Assembly (NCBI GenBank): GCA_023443225.1
Contig: JAEZVF010000024.1
Coordinates: 1-64,000, forward strand
DNA: 64,000 nucleotides
Direction: 5' to 3'
Source of the DNA: Bacillota bacterium
Lineage (GTDB): Bacteria > Bacillota > Clostridia > Lachnospirales > Lachnospiraceae
Positions within the stretch are counted from its first letter, which is position 1; every line of letters begins with the position of its first letter. Both the position numbers and the translations under genes were made by a program. Of the stretch, positions 34,722 through 43,347 are shown piece after piece. The notes under the pieces were generated by a model. The model was not told where the DNA came from and did no database searches. It was given only the letters and a program-made list of their open reading frames with translations.

Positions 34722-36413
34722 TTAAATATGGAAGAACTCTATCATTTCATTTAATCGATTAACACTGATCTTATTTTCTTTTGCCTGGCCAACCAGTTCC
34801 TCCGTCTTATGTGATATTTCCAGTACTTTATCTGCAATATCAGTGGTACCTTCCGCTCCTTCACCTGCAGCATTTGTAATTTCATCAATTGCACTTCGAA
34901 TCTGTTTTATAGAATCGTATAATGTATTTGATACATATTTGATTTCTGATACAATCGTTTGAACCATATCTGCATCGGTATTATATTGTGTACTGGTATG
35001 AATTAACATATCATAATCCTTAAGTACTTGATTATCCATGAAATCTAACATTTCTTTGGAATCCTCAACGACACTTACTACAGCATCCGATACACTATTA
35101 ATAATCTCGGTTATTTGTGATACCGCAGATTTTGAATTCTCGGCAAGCATCCTGATTTCATCTGCTACCACCGAGAAACCTTTTCCTGCTTCACCTGCAC
35201 GTGCAGCTTCAATTGCAGCGTTTAACGCCAGCAAATTGGTTTGTGAGGTGATTTCTAAAATAGTATTGGATAATAACCGGATTTCTTCAATTGCACTTGT
35301 CTTCTTTATGGATTCTCTTAATTGTTTATTCGTTTTTTCATATATGGTAACAGCATTTTGTTTGGAAAAATCGGTATCCTTTTTTAATTTTGTAGCTCTT
35401 TCCTTAATCTCTTTTACAATTGCTTCTCCAGAAATTGCTTTGTCCCTCATTTGAACAACATCCGATTCAATCTCAGAGGTGGAAGCATTCATTTCCTCCG
35501 TTGCTGCTGACGTTTGTTGCATGCCTGCAGACAATTGCATGGTAGTCGCTGATATTGTCTCGAGATTAGAATGCAAGCTTTCTGTATAATCCATAGCAGT
35601 AATTGCAGATTGCTCTACTTTATTTGTCTCTTCTTTAATACCATGGATAATATTTGATATTTTATACTGCATTTGAGAAGAAGAATTTATCATATCTCCA
35701 ACTTCATCTTTTCGTTTTAATAATGATTCTTCAAATTTATGATTGAATTCACCCATTTCCATGGATTTTATATGTTCTTTCGTTAAAACAATTCCCTTTG
35801 AAATTGTCTTGCCTACTATGTAAGATACCAATATACCAACAAGTAAAAAACCTACTGATAAAAGAATAACTACTTCCATTATATCATTGACTTTTCCCTG
35901 AATAACATCCGTATAGACACCAACAAACCACATACCAACGGTAGAACCCGTTGCATCTTTAATCGGAACATAATAGGTCTGTGCAGGCCGTTCTAGAATG
36001 ACAGCTTTTCCATCATAGGAATTACCTTCCTCTAAAACCGTTTTAATGACTTCATCAGAAGCTTTTGTGTTAATTTGCCTTATACCATCCTTTTCTACAT
36101 TAGTAGAAATCCTAGTATCGCTCATAAAAATAGTAGCTAACACCTCTGTGTTTTCAGTGAACTCATGAATGATATCATAATTTTCATTAATCAATACATC
36201 ACCTTTAAATAATTGATTCGCTTCAATAGTCCAGTCACCAGGATACTTTGCTTCCAATAGACTAAGTCCCATGTTAGAATAGTTTTTAAGTTCATCATGT
36301 GTATTTTCCTCTAACGTTTTTTTAACTTCAGAATAAAAAAACCAGTTGGTGATAACGGTAAGGATAGTTATTAAAACAACTGAAGATAGCATGATTTTCC
36401 ATTTGATTTTCAT
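34722..36413 (-). CDS. Methyl-accepting chemotaxis protein
   Basis: A 563-residue membrane chemoreceptor. It has a TM helix (about 7-28), an extracellular Cache-like sensor (30-180), a second TM (about 187-208), a HAMP domain, and the methylated signalling coiled coil with the conserved tip LLALNAAIEAARAGEAGKGFSVVADEIRMLAENS (split by the hairpin turn). It relays ligand binding to CheA. Its sensor shares KGD..., DTR and QINTKAS-type motifs with the receptor at 45845, so the two are related. Ligand unknown. Confidence 0.94.
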   Translation of the reverse strand: MKIKWKIMLSSVVLITILTVITNWFFYSEVKKTLEENTHDELKNYSNMGLSLLEAKYPGDWTIEANQLFKGDVLINENYDIIHEFTENTEVLATIFMSDTRISTNVEKDGIRQINTKASDEVIKTVLEEGNSYDGKAVILERPAQTYYVPIKDATGSTVGMWFVGVYTDVIQGKVNDIMEVVILLSVGFLLVGILVSYIVGKTISKGIVLTKEHIKSMEMGEFNHKFEESLLKRKDEVGDMINSSSQMQYKISNIIHGIKEETNKVEQSAITAMDYTESLHSNLETISATTMQLSAGMQQTSAATEEMNASTSEIESDVVQMRDKAISGEAIVKEIKERATKLKKDTDFSKQNAVTIYEKTNKQLRESIKKTSAIEEIRLLSNTILEITSQTNLLALNAAIEAARAGEAGKGFSVVADEIRMLAENSKSAVSQITEIINSVSDAVVSVVEDSKEMLDFMDNQVLKDYDMLIHTSTQYNTDADMVQTIVSEIKYVSNTLYDSIKQIRSAIDEITNAAGEGAEGTTDIADKVLEISHKTEELVGQAKENKISVNRLNEMIEFFHI

Positions 36414-36584
36414 ATAATTTCAATCCTTTCCTGTTCAGATATTTAATTATTAGAATATCAAAAAACTAAATGGATTTTCTTTAGTATTATTTGGTACCCT
36501 TTTAACGATTATACCACCACAGTAATCGTTTGTATGTGACTTAGTCACATAAATATAGTATTGTTCCCACCAAATAACTACACT

Positions 36585-37298
36585 TTAATCCAGATAGGGA
36601 AGTTCTGTAACGAATGTATAAAATTCTTTCATACTTCCCTGTCTGTACTTTGAAATATCTTCATTTTTTTCATTAATAATATTTTCATTCAATAAAAATG
36701 TATCCATACCAAGCTTTGAAACACACATATCTTCACTCACATCATTGCCAATCATGATACAGTCTTTTATATTACTATTACATTTTTCTAAAATTTCTTT
36801 ATAATATTCTAAGTTCGGTTTACAGTAACTGGAATTCTCATAGGTAGTAATCACATCAAAATCTTCCGGATTTAGTCCCGCCCAATTTATACGAGCTAAG
36901 GTTGCTATCTCTGGGAAGATTGGATTTGTAGCAAGAATAAGGCGATATTTCTTTTCTTTTAGTATTCTTACACATTCTCCTGCCAATGGGGTAGGATTCG
37001 TAGCATCCTTAACTTTATGGAACTCATTTTCATAGAAAGAGATAAAGTGCTGTTCTGAATCGCGAATATGTTCTCCATAAATATTTACAAAAGTGTCCCA
37101 GAATCTCTCCCTGTTCGTGGTAGTTCCATCATTTGAAACCATGGATTTTATTCCTTCCCAAACGGAATTCAAAAGCTTTTTTGCATCGTATCCAAGTAAG
37201 TTACTGACTTTGGCAAGCTCATTAAAATATTTTTTAATAAAAAACTCCTGATCCATAGGTAATAAGGTTCCATCCAAATCAAATAAAAACGTCTTCAT
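36585..37298 (-). CDS. HAD-family hydrolase
   Basis: A 237-residue haloacid-dehalogenase-type phosphatase. Motif I is FDLDGTLLP near the N-terminus; motif II is the threonine of LATNPIFP; motif III is the lysine in YCKPNLEYY; motif IV is MIGNDVSEDM. The helical insert between motif I and II is the cap. Phosphoglycolate- or nucleotide-type substrates are possible. Standard ATG after AGGAG. No clear partner genes. Confidence 0.92.
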   Translation of the reverse strand: MKTFLFDLDGTLLPMDQEFFIKKYFNELAKVSNLLGYDAKKLLNSVWEGIKSMVSNDGTTTNRERFWDTFVNIYGEHIRDSEQHFISFYENEFHKVKDATNPTPLAGECVRILKEKKYRLILATNPIFPEIATLARINWAGLNPEDFDVITTYENSSYCKPNLEYYKEILEKCNSNIKDCIMIGNDVSEDMCVSKLGMDTFLLNENIINEKNEDISKYRQGSMKEFYTFVTELPYLD

Positions 37299-37343
37299 AA
37301 CTATACTCCTATCTTTGACTGTTCTTTCTGTTAAGTTATATCA

Positions 37344-37394
37344 ATGGTTTTGGTGTCATAGGCAAATCAAAAATGCTTATGACACCAAAACCAT
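37344..37394. other. Long stem-loop, 20 of 21 bp paired
   Basis: ATGGTTTTGGTGTCATAGGCA (37344-37364, the arm is 21 bases) pairs with its inverted copy at 37374-37394 with one mismatch around AATCAAAAA. Neither side has a T-run. It lies between the XRE membrane gene and the HAD gene. Confidence 0.7.
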
Positions 37395-37468
37395 GGATTC
37401 GTTTCTTTCAAATTATTATCAGTATGAGATTATTATAGTCAATTCAAAAAGTATTCGCAACTATATTT

Positions 37469-38347
37469 TTACAAGGTTTTTTGCCTGCTATTTTGTTTGA
37501 TGAAGCCAACCAATACAAAAACTCCAGCAATGCACAGTAAGATAAAAGCGGATAAAAAAATTGAAATATTAGCAGTATTCCGTATTGATAGGGTAGAATC
37601 ATATCCAGATGCAATTGCGTTTGTAATTGCTTCTCCAGGGATACATAATAATGCGGCGATTGCAAGTGTCAGCCAAAGTTTCATTTTCTTATACTTATAA
37701 AATACTACAATCAACCAAAGTATGAACAGCCATGTGAAAGAAATTGGCATTGCAACACTCCATAACCATTCTGGTCGCAAAGAATCCTTACCGGTGACAT
37801 ATTGAATAACTGCTAAAAAAGGTAAAATTAATACCGTCAAAAAACGAAGACTAACCAAAAATCCATGACCTTTGTACAGCATCGGTGGTATTAATAAACT
37901 GCCGCCAAACACACAACTGGCAGCTACGATATAAAACCATGATAAACCTTGTTCAGTTGCTATATTTACGATAAAACATATAAATACTGCTAGAAACAGA
38001 GAGATACCCAATATCCATGAAAATATTCTACCAATACTATGTTCTTTCCTTTTTATCACATGATCTGCATATTCGAGAACCCTTGTTACAGAATTGTTTT
38101 GCATGTCTTCCTCACATAATTCTATTGATTCTTCACTCTTACTTTCACCGTCAAGCAGTTCATTTACGGAAACACCAAGAATTTCAGATAAAGGCTTTAG
38201 CATACTAATATCAGGATATCCTGCACCTCTTTCCCATTTTGATACCGCTTTATCTGTTACCCCAAGCTTATCTGCAAGTTCCTTTTGTGTTAATTGCTTG
38301 TTTTTCCTCAGCATACTTATGTATGTAGCAATCTTTTGATTATTCAT
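37469..38347 (-). CDS. XRE regulator with membrane domain
   Basis: A 292-residue protein that joins an N-terminal Cro/C1 helix-turn-helix (about 5-60: LTQKELADKLGVTDKAVSKWERGAGYPDI) to a C-terminal membrane part with five or six hydrophobic segments (about 108-285). Such fusions are frequent in Clostridia and are presumed membrane-bound regulators, but the signal is unknown. It ends with a lysine/arginine tail. ATG after GGGAG. Confidence 0.9.
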   Translation of the reverse strand: MNNQKIATYISMLRKNKQLTQKELADKLGVTDKAVSKWERGAGYPDISMLKPLSEILGVSVNELLDGESKSEESIELCEEDMQNNSVTRVLEYADHVIKRKEHSIGRIFSWILGISLFLAVFICFIVNIATEQGLSWFYIVAASCVFGGSLLIPPMLYKGHGFLVSLRFLTVLILPFLAVIQYVTGKDSLRPEWLWSVAMPISFTWLFILWLIVVFYKYKKMKLWLTLAIAALLCIPGEAITNAIASGYDSTLSIRNTANISIFLSAFILLCIAGVFVLVGFIKQNSRQKTL

Positions 38348-38516
38348 TTCAGACTCCCATCTGCCTGATTTGACAGGCTTTTAAAAATAGAGCTTCCCGC
38401 CCCTTTGCATTAATACTACTTACTTACCTTACTTCCTGCAACCTACTTTTCGAATAGACTCAAGTAAACGAATCGTAGAGTTGCAGTTTCGATATCTCGA
38501 ATTACACAGAATTTAT

Positions 38517-39323
38517 TTATTCTGCTTCATCTTCAAAAGGAACTAGTATTTCTGTTATATAATTATTGGGATTGCCTTTGAATATCATTCCAGGTCCTTT
38601 TACATAAATCTCTCTGGAAGGTAATACACATTTTAAATTATTAAGTTTCGCATAATCAATGATTGTTTTATACGCTTTGCCTATTTCATCATAAGGGCCA
38701 TAATGAACCGTATGAATTGCTTTTATTTCAGGTAATTCCTTGGTTTCTATATTGGAATTGTCTATTTTCTTTTTTGTAGGGACGCAAACTTCAATATCAA
38801 CAATTTCCTTATACCCTTCCTCATAATAACAATTAAATGGAGTTCCACATCCATTACCTTTTAAATTTTTGTAGATTTCGGCGATATATTTACCAAGTTC
38901 GGAATACTTACCATGATAACGTATGGATGCAACCAAAACTGGTGCTACTATTCTAATATCTACTTGATAGTTCATAAGATTCTTCTCTTTACTATTGGAA
39001 TGTATAAAGAGATCAATTTCTTTTAATAAGGCTTTTTCTTTGTCAATTTTCTTTTGAATGATGGCTTTCTTTTCTTCTAAAATATAAGGCAAGTCACTCT
39101 TGCTCTGATATATCTTAAGAACATCTTTTAATTCCATGATTGAAAAATTCAGCTTTCTTAGTAGTACAATTAACATAGCCTTATCATAATCCTCTTCACT
39201 ATAATACCGATAGCCATTCTCTTGATTACGATAAGAAGGATTTAATATATTCTCTTCATCATAATAGCGCAGTGTCTTCACACTAAGTTCGGTAATCTTT
39301 GAAAATTCCCCTATTTTATACAT
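38517..39323 (-). CDS. MerR-family regulator with GyrI-like domain
   Basis: A 268-residue regulator. The N-terminal 75 residues form a MerR winged helix (YKIGEFSKITELSVKTLRYYDEENIL), followed by a coiled coil and a C-terminal GyrI-like effector-binding domain (about 115-265), the BmrR/SoxS-Rob-type pocket for hydrophobic drugs. It may control an efflux or detoxification gene not recognised here. The ATG at 39323 has GAGG six bases upstream; an ATG four codons earlier overlaps it. The next gene upstream is an aldo/keto reductase, a possible target. Confidence 0.92.
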   Translation of the reverse strand: MYKIGEFSKITELSVKTLRYYDEENILNPSYRNQENGYRYYSEEDYDKAMLIVLLRKLNFSIMELKDVLKIYQSKSDLPYILEEKKAIIQKKIDKEKALLKEIDLFIHSNSKEKNLMNYQVDIRIVAPVLVASIRYHGKYSELGKYIAEIYKNLKGNGCGTPFNCYYEEGYKEIVDIEVCVPTKKKIDNSNIETKELPEIKAIHTVHYGPYDEIGKAYKTIIDYAKLNNLKCVLPSREIYVKGPGMIFKGNPNNYITEILVPFEDEAE

Positions 39324-39392
39324 CATCCACCTCATTTGCAGTATAAACTATCCCCTATATTAGAAAACCTAGAATAGACTTTATAATATTCT

Positions 39393-40271
39393 TTAGAAAC
39401 CAACAACCTGAAATTTTCTTGGAACATCCGGTGCATCCCCGACTCTTCCAAAGGATTTTAAAGTTGCTATTTGCTGCATATCCTCATCTGTTATATTGAA
39501 ATCAAATACATCTGCGTTATTTGCAATTCTTTCCTTCTGTGATGATTTCGGAATTGGAATAACACTATTTTGCAAGGCAAAGCGGATGCATATTTGGGCA
39601 ATCGTTTTCTGATACTTTTCAGCCATATCGATCAGAATCTGGTGCTCAAATGCCTGTCCCTGAATTAATGGACTCCAGGCTTCTATTTGTATTTTATGAC
39701 GATAACAATAAGCACGTAATTCTTCCTCTACACATTGTGGGTTAAATTGTATCTGATTGACCATAGGCTTAATTCTCCCTTGTTGCATAAGAATTTCCAA
39801 ATGGTTTTCCATAAAATTACTCACCCCAATTGCACGGATTTTCCCTTCTTCATATAACTTCTCAAAAGCACGCCAAGTATCTAATATATCTTCTTCATAA
39901 TGATCTTTATGTTCCTCAATTACCGGCCAGTGAATTAAATATAAATCCAAGTAATCCATCTGTAAGCGTTTCAACGATTCCTCAAAGGACAGTAACGTTT
40001 TCTTATATCCATGATCCGCATTTGGAAGTTTACTCGTTACAAACACATCTTCTCTTGCTATATTAACTTTTTTTAATCCTCTTCCAACTCCAATTTCATT
40101 AAAATAAGCTGCAGCAGTATCTATGTGACGGTATCCGCAATTAATTGCATGATACACTGCTTCATCCACTACCTCATCCGGCATTTTCCAGGTTCCAAAT
40201 CCAATACATGGTATTTGGACTCCATTGTATAAAGTATATGTTGACGATAAATTCGTTCCAATTTGATTCAT
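39393..40271 (-). CDS. Aldo/keto reductase, AKR5-like
   Basis: A 292-residue NADPH-dependent reductase. The active-site tetrad is visible in YRHIDTAAAYFNE (Asp, Tyr), VFVTSKLPN (Lys) and YLIHWPV (His), and the C-terminal IPIPKSSQKERIANN is the NADPH-binding loop. Unlike the reductase at 28403 it has no Fe-S tail. It lies just upstream of the MerR-type regulator and could be its target. Substrate is probably a small aldehyde or ketone. Confidence 0.94.
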   Translation of the reverse strand: MNQIGTNLSSTYTLYNGVQIPCIGFGTWKMPDEVVDEAVYHAINCGYRHIDTAAAYFNEIGVGRGLKKVNIAREDVFVTSKLPNADHGYKKTLLSFEESLKRLQMDYLDLYLIHWPVIEEHKDHYEEDILDTWRAFEKLYEEGKIRAIGVSNFMENHLEILMQQGRIKPMVNQIQFNPQCVEEELRAYCYRHKIQIEAWSPLIQGQAFEHQILIDMAEKYQKTIAQICIRFALQNSVIPIPKSSQKERIANNADVFDFNITDEDMQQIATLKSFGRVGDAPDVPRKFQVVGF

Positions 40272-40427
40272 CTTAAAATCATCCCTTCTTACTATGTTGT
40301 TATATTATATTCTAACACAAATTTGATAAATTGAACATGTGTAATACATAAGATACTATTATTAACCATTGTTTCTGATCCCATTCTTTTGTATAATAAT
40401 GAAAGATTACCAGATAGGAAGGATACT

Positions 40428-41288
40428 ATGAAAATAACGGAAGATAGCAATCATATTATCGTAACGGAGTTAGATGATTTCTCATTGTCACAGACATTAG
40501 AATGTGGACAGTGTTTTCGCTACACAAAACTAGAGAATGATCATTATCTCATTGTTGCAAAAGGTAAACTCCTTGATATTGAACAAACTGCTAATGGATT
40601 GTATTTTTATCACACTACATTAACCGAATTTAATGAAATATGGCAGGATTATTTTGACCTCACTACAGATTATAAAAAGATCAAGAATTATTTAATACAT
40701 AAGGACGTTAAAATGAAGGATATCATTCAAACAGGAGCCGGCATAAGAATCTTAAATCAGGATTTTGTTGAAACTCTTATTTCCTTTATTATTTCACAAA
40801 ATAAACAGATCCCTCAGATTAAGCAGGTTGTGGAAACCATTTGTGTAAAATATGGAACTTACCTTAGTGAGTATAATGGTAAAAAATACTATACATTTCC
40901 ATCCATAGAGAAATTAAGTACCATTACGGAAGAACAATTTCGGGAATGCAAGGCAGGTTTTCGTGCTAAATATCTTGTAGATGCATGTTCAAAATTAGCA
41001 GATGGTTCCATATGTGAGTCTAATTTAAAAACCCTTTCTGCGCTTGATATGCGTAACAAACTATGTACCATAAAAGGTGTCGGTGTCAAGGTCTCTAATT
41101 GCGTATTATTGTATGGTTTGAAACAAAAAGATGCATTTCCCATCGATGTATGGATAAAGAGAATCATGGAAAATCTATACTTTAAAGAAGAGACAAAAAC
41201 AGATATCATTCAAGCCTTTGCAGAAGAAAAGTTTGGTCATTATGGAGGTTATGCCCAACAGTATTTATTCTATTATTCCAGAAGTTAA
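40428..41288 (+). CDS. ogg: 8-oxoguanine DNA glycosylase (OGG1 type)
   Basis: This enzyme removes 8-oxoguanine from DNA opposite cytosine. The 287-residue protein has the OGG N-terminal domain (LSQTLECGQCFRY at about 28-40) and the helix-hairpin-helix-GPD core with Lys221 in KGVGVKVSNC, the Schiff-base lysine, and Asp240 in PIDVWIKR, spaced 19 residues as in the human enzyme (Lys249/Asp268). The ATG at 40428 follows GGAAGGA; the frame continues 13 codons upstream without a site. It is divergent from the neighbouring reductase. Confidence 0.95.
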   Translation: MKITEDSNHIIVTELDDFSLSQTLECGQCFRYTKLENDHYLIVAKGKLLDIEQTANGLYFYHTTLTEFNEIWQDYFDLTTDYKKIKNYLIHKDVKMKDIIQTGAGIRILNQDFVETLISFIISQNKQIPQIKQVVETICVKYGTYLSEYNGKKYYTFPSIEKLSTITEEQFRECKAGFRAKYLVDACSKLADGSICESNLKTLSALDMRNKLCTIKGVGVKVSNCVLLYGLKQKDAFPIDVWIKRIMENLYFKEETKTDIIQAFAEEKFGHYGGYAQQYLFYYSRS

Positions 41289-41313
41289 AATTAAAAATAG
41301 GTAAATCTAGAAA

Positions 41314-41350
41314 GGGCCTTTGCAATTGATATGATACATTGCAAAAGCCC
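41314..41350. terminator. Stem-loop between ogg and transglycosylase gene
   Basis: GGGCCTTTGCAAT pairs with ATTGCAAAAGCCC (one mismatch) around an 11-base loop. It lies between converging genes and should act on both. Confidence 0.7.
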
Positions 41351-41365
41351 TGAATTTATGATATC

Positions 41366-42142
41366 TTACCTGATTGAATTTAATAAATTTAATACAGGTG
41401 CATTATATGTAATATTCTTTGAAGCATAATAATTTGGATCCTCTTTCTCTTCTTGTTCTTCCTTCTTCAAATATTGCTCTAAGAACAGTAAATACTCCTC
41501 ATAGGAATAGATTGCATCAAAATCTTGGTACAATGCACCTTCTTCTGGAGTTGAAGTAAAGAGACTACTGGTTATCGGTGGGGCTACCGTTGTCATAGCA
41601 GGTGCTTGGGTTGAAACTACTGAAGTTTTTGCAACGGATACAGGAATATCCACACCTTGATTCATAAATTTTGTTACTTTTACTACATAATTTTGTGTTT
41701 CTTTAAAAGGAGGAATTCCACCGTATTTCTTAACATTACCACTTCCAGCATTGTATGCAGCTAAAGCTAACTTCGTATCACCATCGTATTTCTTGAGTAA
41801 ATCAGAAATATACTTAGCACCACCCATGATATTCTGTTCTGGATCAAAGGAGTCGGTTACACCAAGAGAAGCTGCCGTAGCTGGCATTAATTGCATAATC
41901 CCCTGTGCTCCACATCTGGAAACCGCATTCGCATTAAAATCAGATTCCGCTTTCCCAATTGCTTTTAATAATTTTACAGGTACATTATATTTTTCTGCTG
42001 CCTCATCAAAGATGGCATCTAAACTTTTTGATTCACCCAAGAAAGTAGAAAAAACAGTATTCGGGGTTCTTGAAGTACTTGATGCTTTGACATTGTTAAC
42101 ATTCTTTGGGCTTATATTTGAAATACCGTTCACTTCAGACAT
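41366..42142 (-). CDS. Lytic transglycosylase (SLT domain)
   Basis: A 258-residue protein that would cleave peptidoglycan glycan strands. The SLT domain (about 35-145) has the catalytic Glu in LKAIGKAESDFNA, the GAQGIMQLMP loop and the AYNAG motif. No clear signal peptide is seen; flanking segments are Ser/Thr/Pro rich and acidic. Clostridial SLT proteins without signal peptides sometimes act in flagellar or secretion contexts, but none is adjacent. ATG after AGGAG. Confidence 0.9.
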   Translation of the reverse strand: MSEVNGISNISPKNVNNVKASSTSRTPNTVFSTFLGESKSLDAIFDEAAEKYNVPVKLLKAIGKAESDFNANAVSRCGAQGIMQLMPATAASLGVTDSFDPEQNIMGGAKYISDLLKKYDGDTKLALAAYNAGSGNVKKYGGIPPFKETQNYVVKVTKFMNQGVDIPVSVAKTSVVSTQAPAMTTVAPPITSSLFTSTPEEGALYQDFDAIYSYEEYLLFLEQYLKKEEQEEKEDPNYYASKNITYNAPVLNLLNSIR

Positions 42143-42257
42143 ATCAATCTCCTACCTTTATCCTTTGTAAGCAAAGTTTAATTACCAATTCTTAGTCACA
42201 TTTTACTATGAATCACCTTATAATTCAAGTATATATTTATTAATATTCCATAGTGAG

Positions 42258-43082
42258 TTATTCTTCAGATATTTTAACCGAATCTATAATGTATTCAGAT
42301 AATGTATTTAGATCAAGGGTTGTATTATTATCTCCTAAATCGGTGACTGTAATCTGGAACAAATAATTATCTGCGTAGAAAATATGGGTTATCTGTTTAA
42401 CATCAATCCCATTAAGAACAAAGTTAAAAGATACCTTATTCGCAGTACCTAATTTTGAATTATACTTTCCCGTCTTATAGTTAGACAACTTTGTTTCAGC
42501 ACCAGAAATTCCACTCAACTGTTGAGATATTAGTTCTTCAGAAGCTACGGAATTAAAATAATCTTTTGCAGTCTTATCATCCGGTTTTGCAGTACCAGTT
42601 TTCGCAATTAATAAATTAATATTTGAAAATGCTTTTGTCATATCCGCTTTGGAAGGATAGAATACTGTGATTGTATTATTTCCCTGTTCTGCCATTACTG
42701 ATGATGTCCAATCATTTGGAATGACATAATTTACTTCACCTGTGGTTATCTTCTGTGCCTTAAATGTTGTAACCTCACAGGTATATTTTTTCTTATTTAC
42801 CGTTGCTGTAATTGTTGTAGTACCTGCTTTTTTAGTAGTTACCTTTCCCTTTTTATCGACAGTAGCTACTGATTTTTTGCTTGAAGTCCAAGTAACTTTT
42901 TCTTTTGTTCCGGTAATTTTTAAAGTCTTAGATTTACCAACTTCGAGCAATAAGTTCTTATCGCTTATTTTTACTGTTGCAGCTTGTGCTACAATTGTGT
43001 GATTTAGTGGTAATAGTACCGTTGCTATTATGGTAATCACTAACACCATAGCAAATAATCTTGAACATTTTAACTTCTTCAT
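42258..43082 (-). CDS. Secreted protein with bacterial Ig-like (Big2) domain
   Basis: A 274-residue exported protein. It starts with a signal peptide (about 1-34, ending AQAA), has one Big2 domain (about 38-105, with EVGKSKTLKI and VTWTSSKKSVATVDKKGKVT) and an uncharacterised C-terminal beta-rich part (about 110-274) with no recognised motif. Big2 folds are common on adhesins and wall proteins of Clostridia. No anchor is visible, so it may be secreted. It is the final gene of the minus-strand run before the beta-lactamase-like gene. Confidence 0.88.
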   Translation of the reverse strand: MKKLKCSRLFAMVLVITIIATVLLPLNHTIVAQAATVKISDKNLLLEVGKSKTLKITGTKEKVTWTSSKKSVATVDKKGKVTTKKAGTTTITATVNKKKYTCEVTTFKAQKITTGEVNYVIPNDWTSSVMAEQGNNTITVFYPSKADMTKAFSNINLLIAKTGTAKPDDKTAKDYFNSVASEELISQQLSGISGAETKLSNYKTGKYNSKLGTANKVSFNFVLNGIDVKQITHIFYADNYLFQITVTDLGDNNTTLDLNTLSEYIIDSVKISEE

Positions 43083-43312
43083 TTTATTCCCAGCCTTTCA
43101 TTCAATCATGATGTATTATTTATATTCTTACTAATATTTATATTATACATTTTAAAAAATGGATTTACTAGTCCGTCATTTTATTAGAAGATTAAATTTT
43201 GATTAAAGACGTTCTTGTTAATATCAAATTTAATTTTTTATGATATAATATACTTTAGCATTTTTTGGTTGATGATTCCTTTCTATTACATCAAATTAAA
43301 AATACAATATTA

Positions 43313-43332
43313 TAATCACATATATGTGATTA
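43313..43332. promoter_or_regulatory. 20-bp perfect palindrome before beta-lactamase-like gene
   Basis: TAATCACATATATGTGATTA reads the same on both strands. A TATAAT -10 element (43311-43316) overlaps its left edge, and the gene's GGAGG follows within about 7 bases. A poor -35 (TTACAT, 43286-43291) lies 19 bases further up. This is a strong operator candidate for an unknown repressor. Confidence 0.6.
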
Positions 43333-43347
43333 GCAGGAGGGTGTTTT

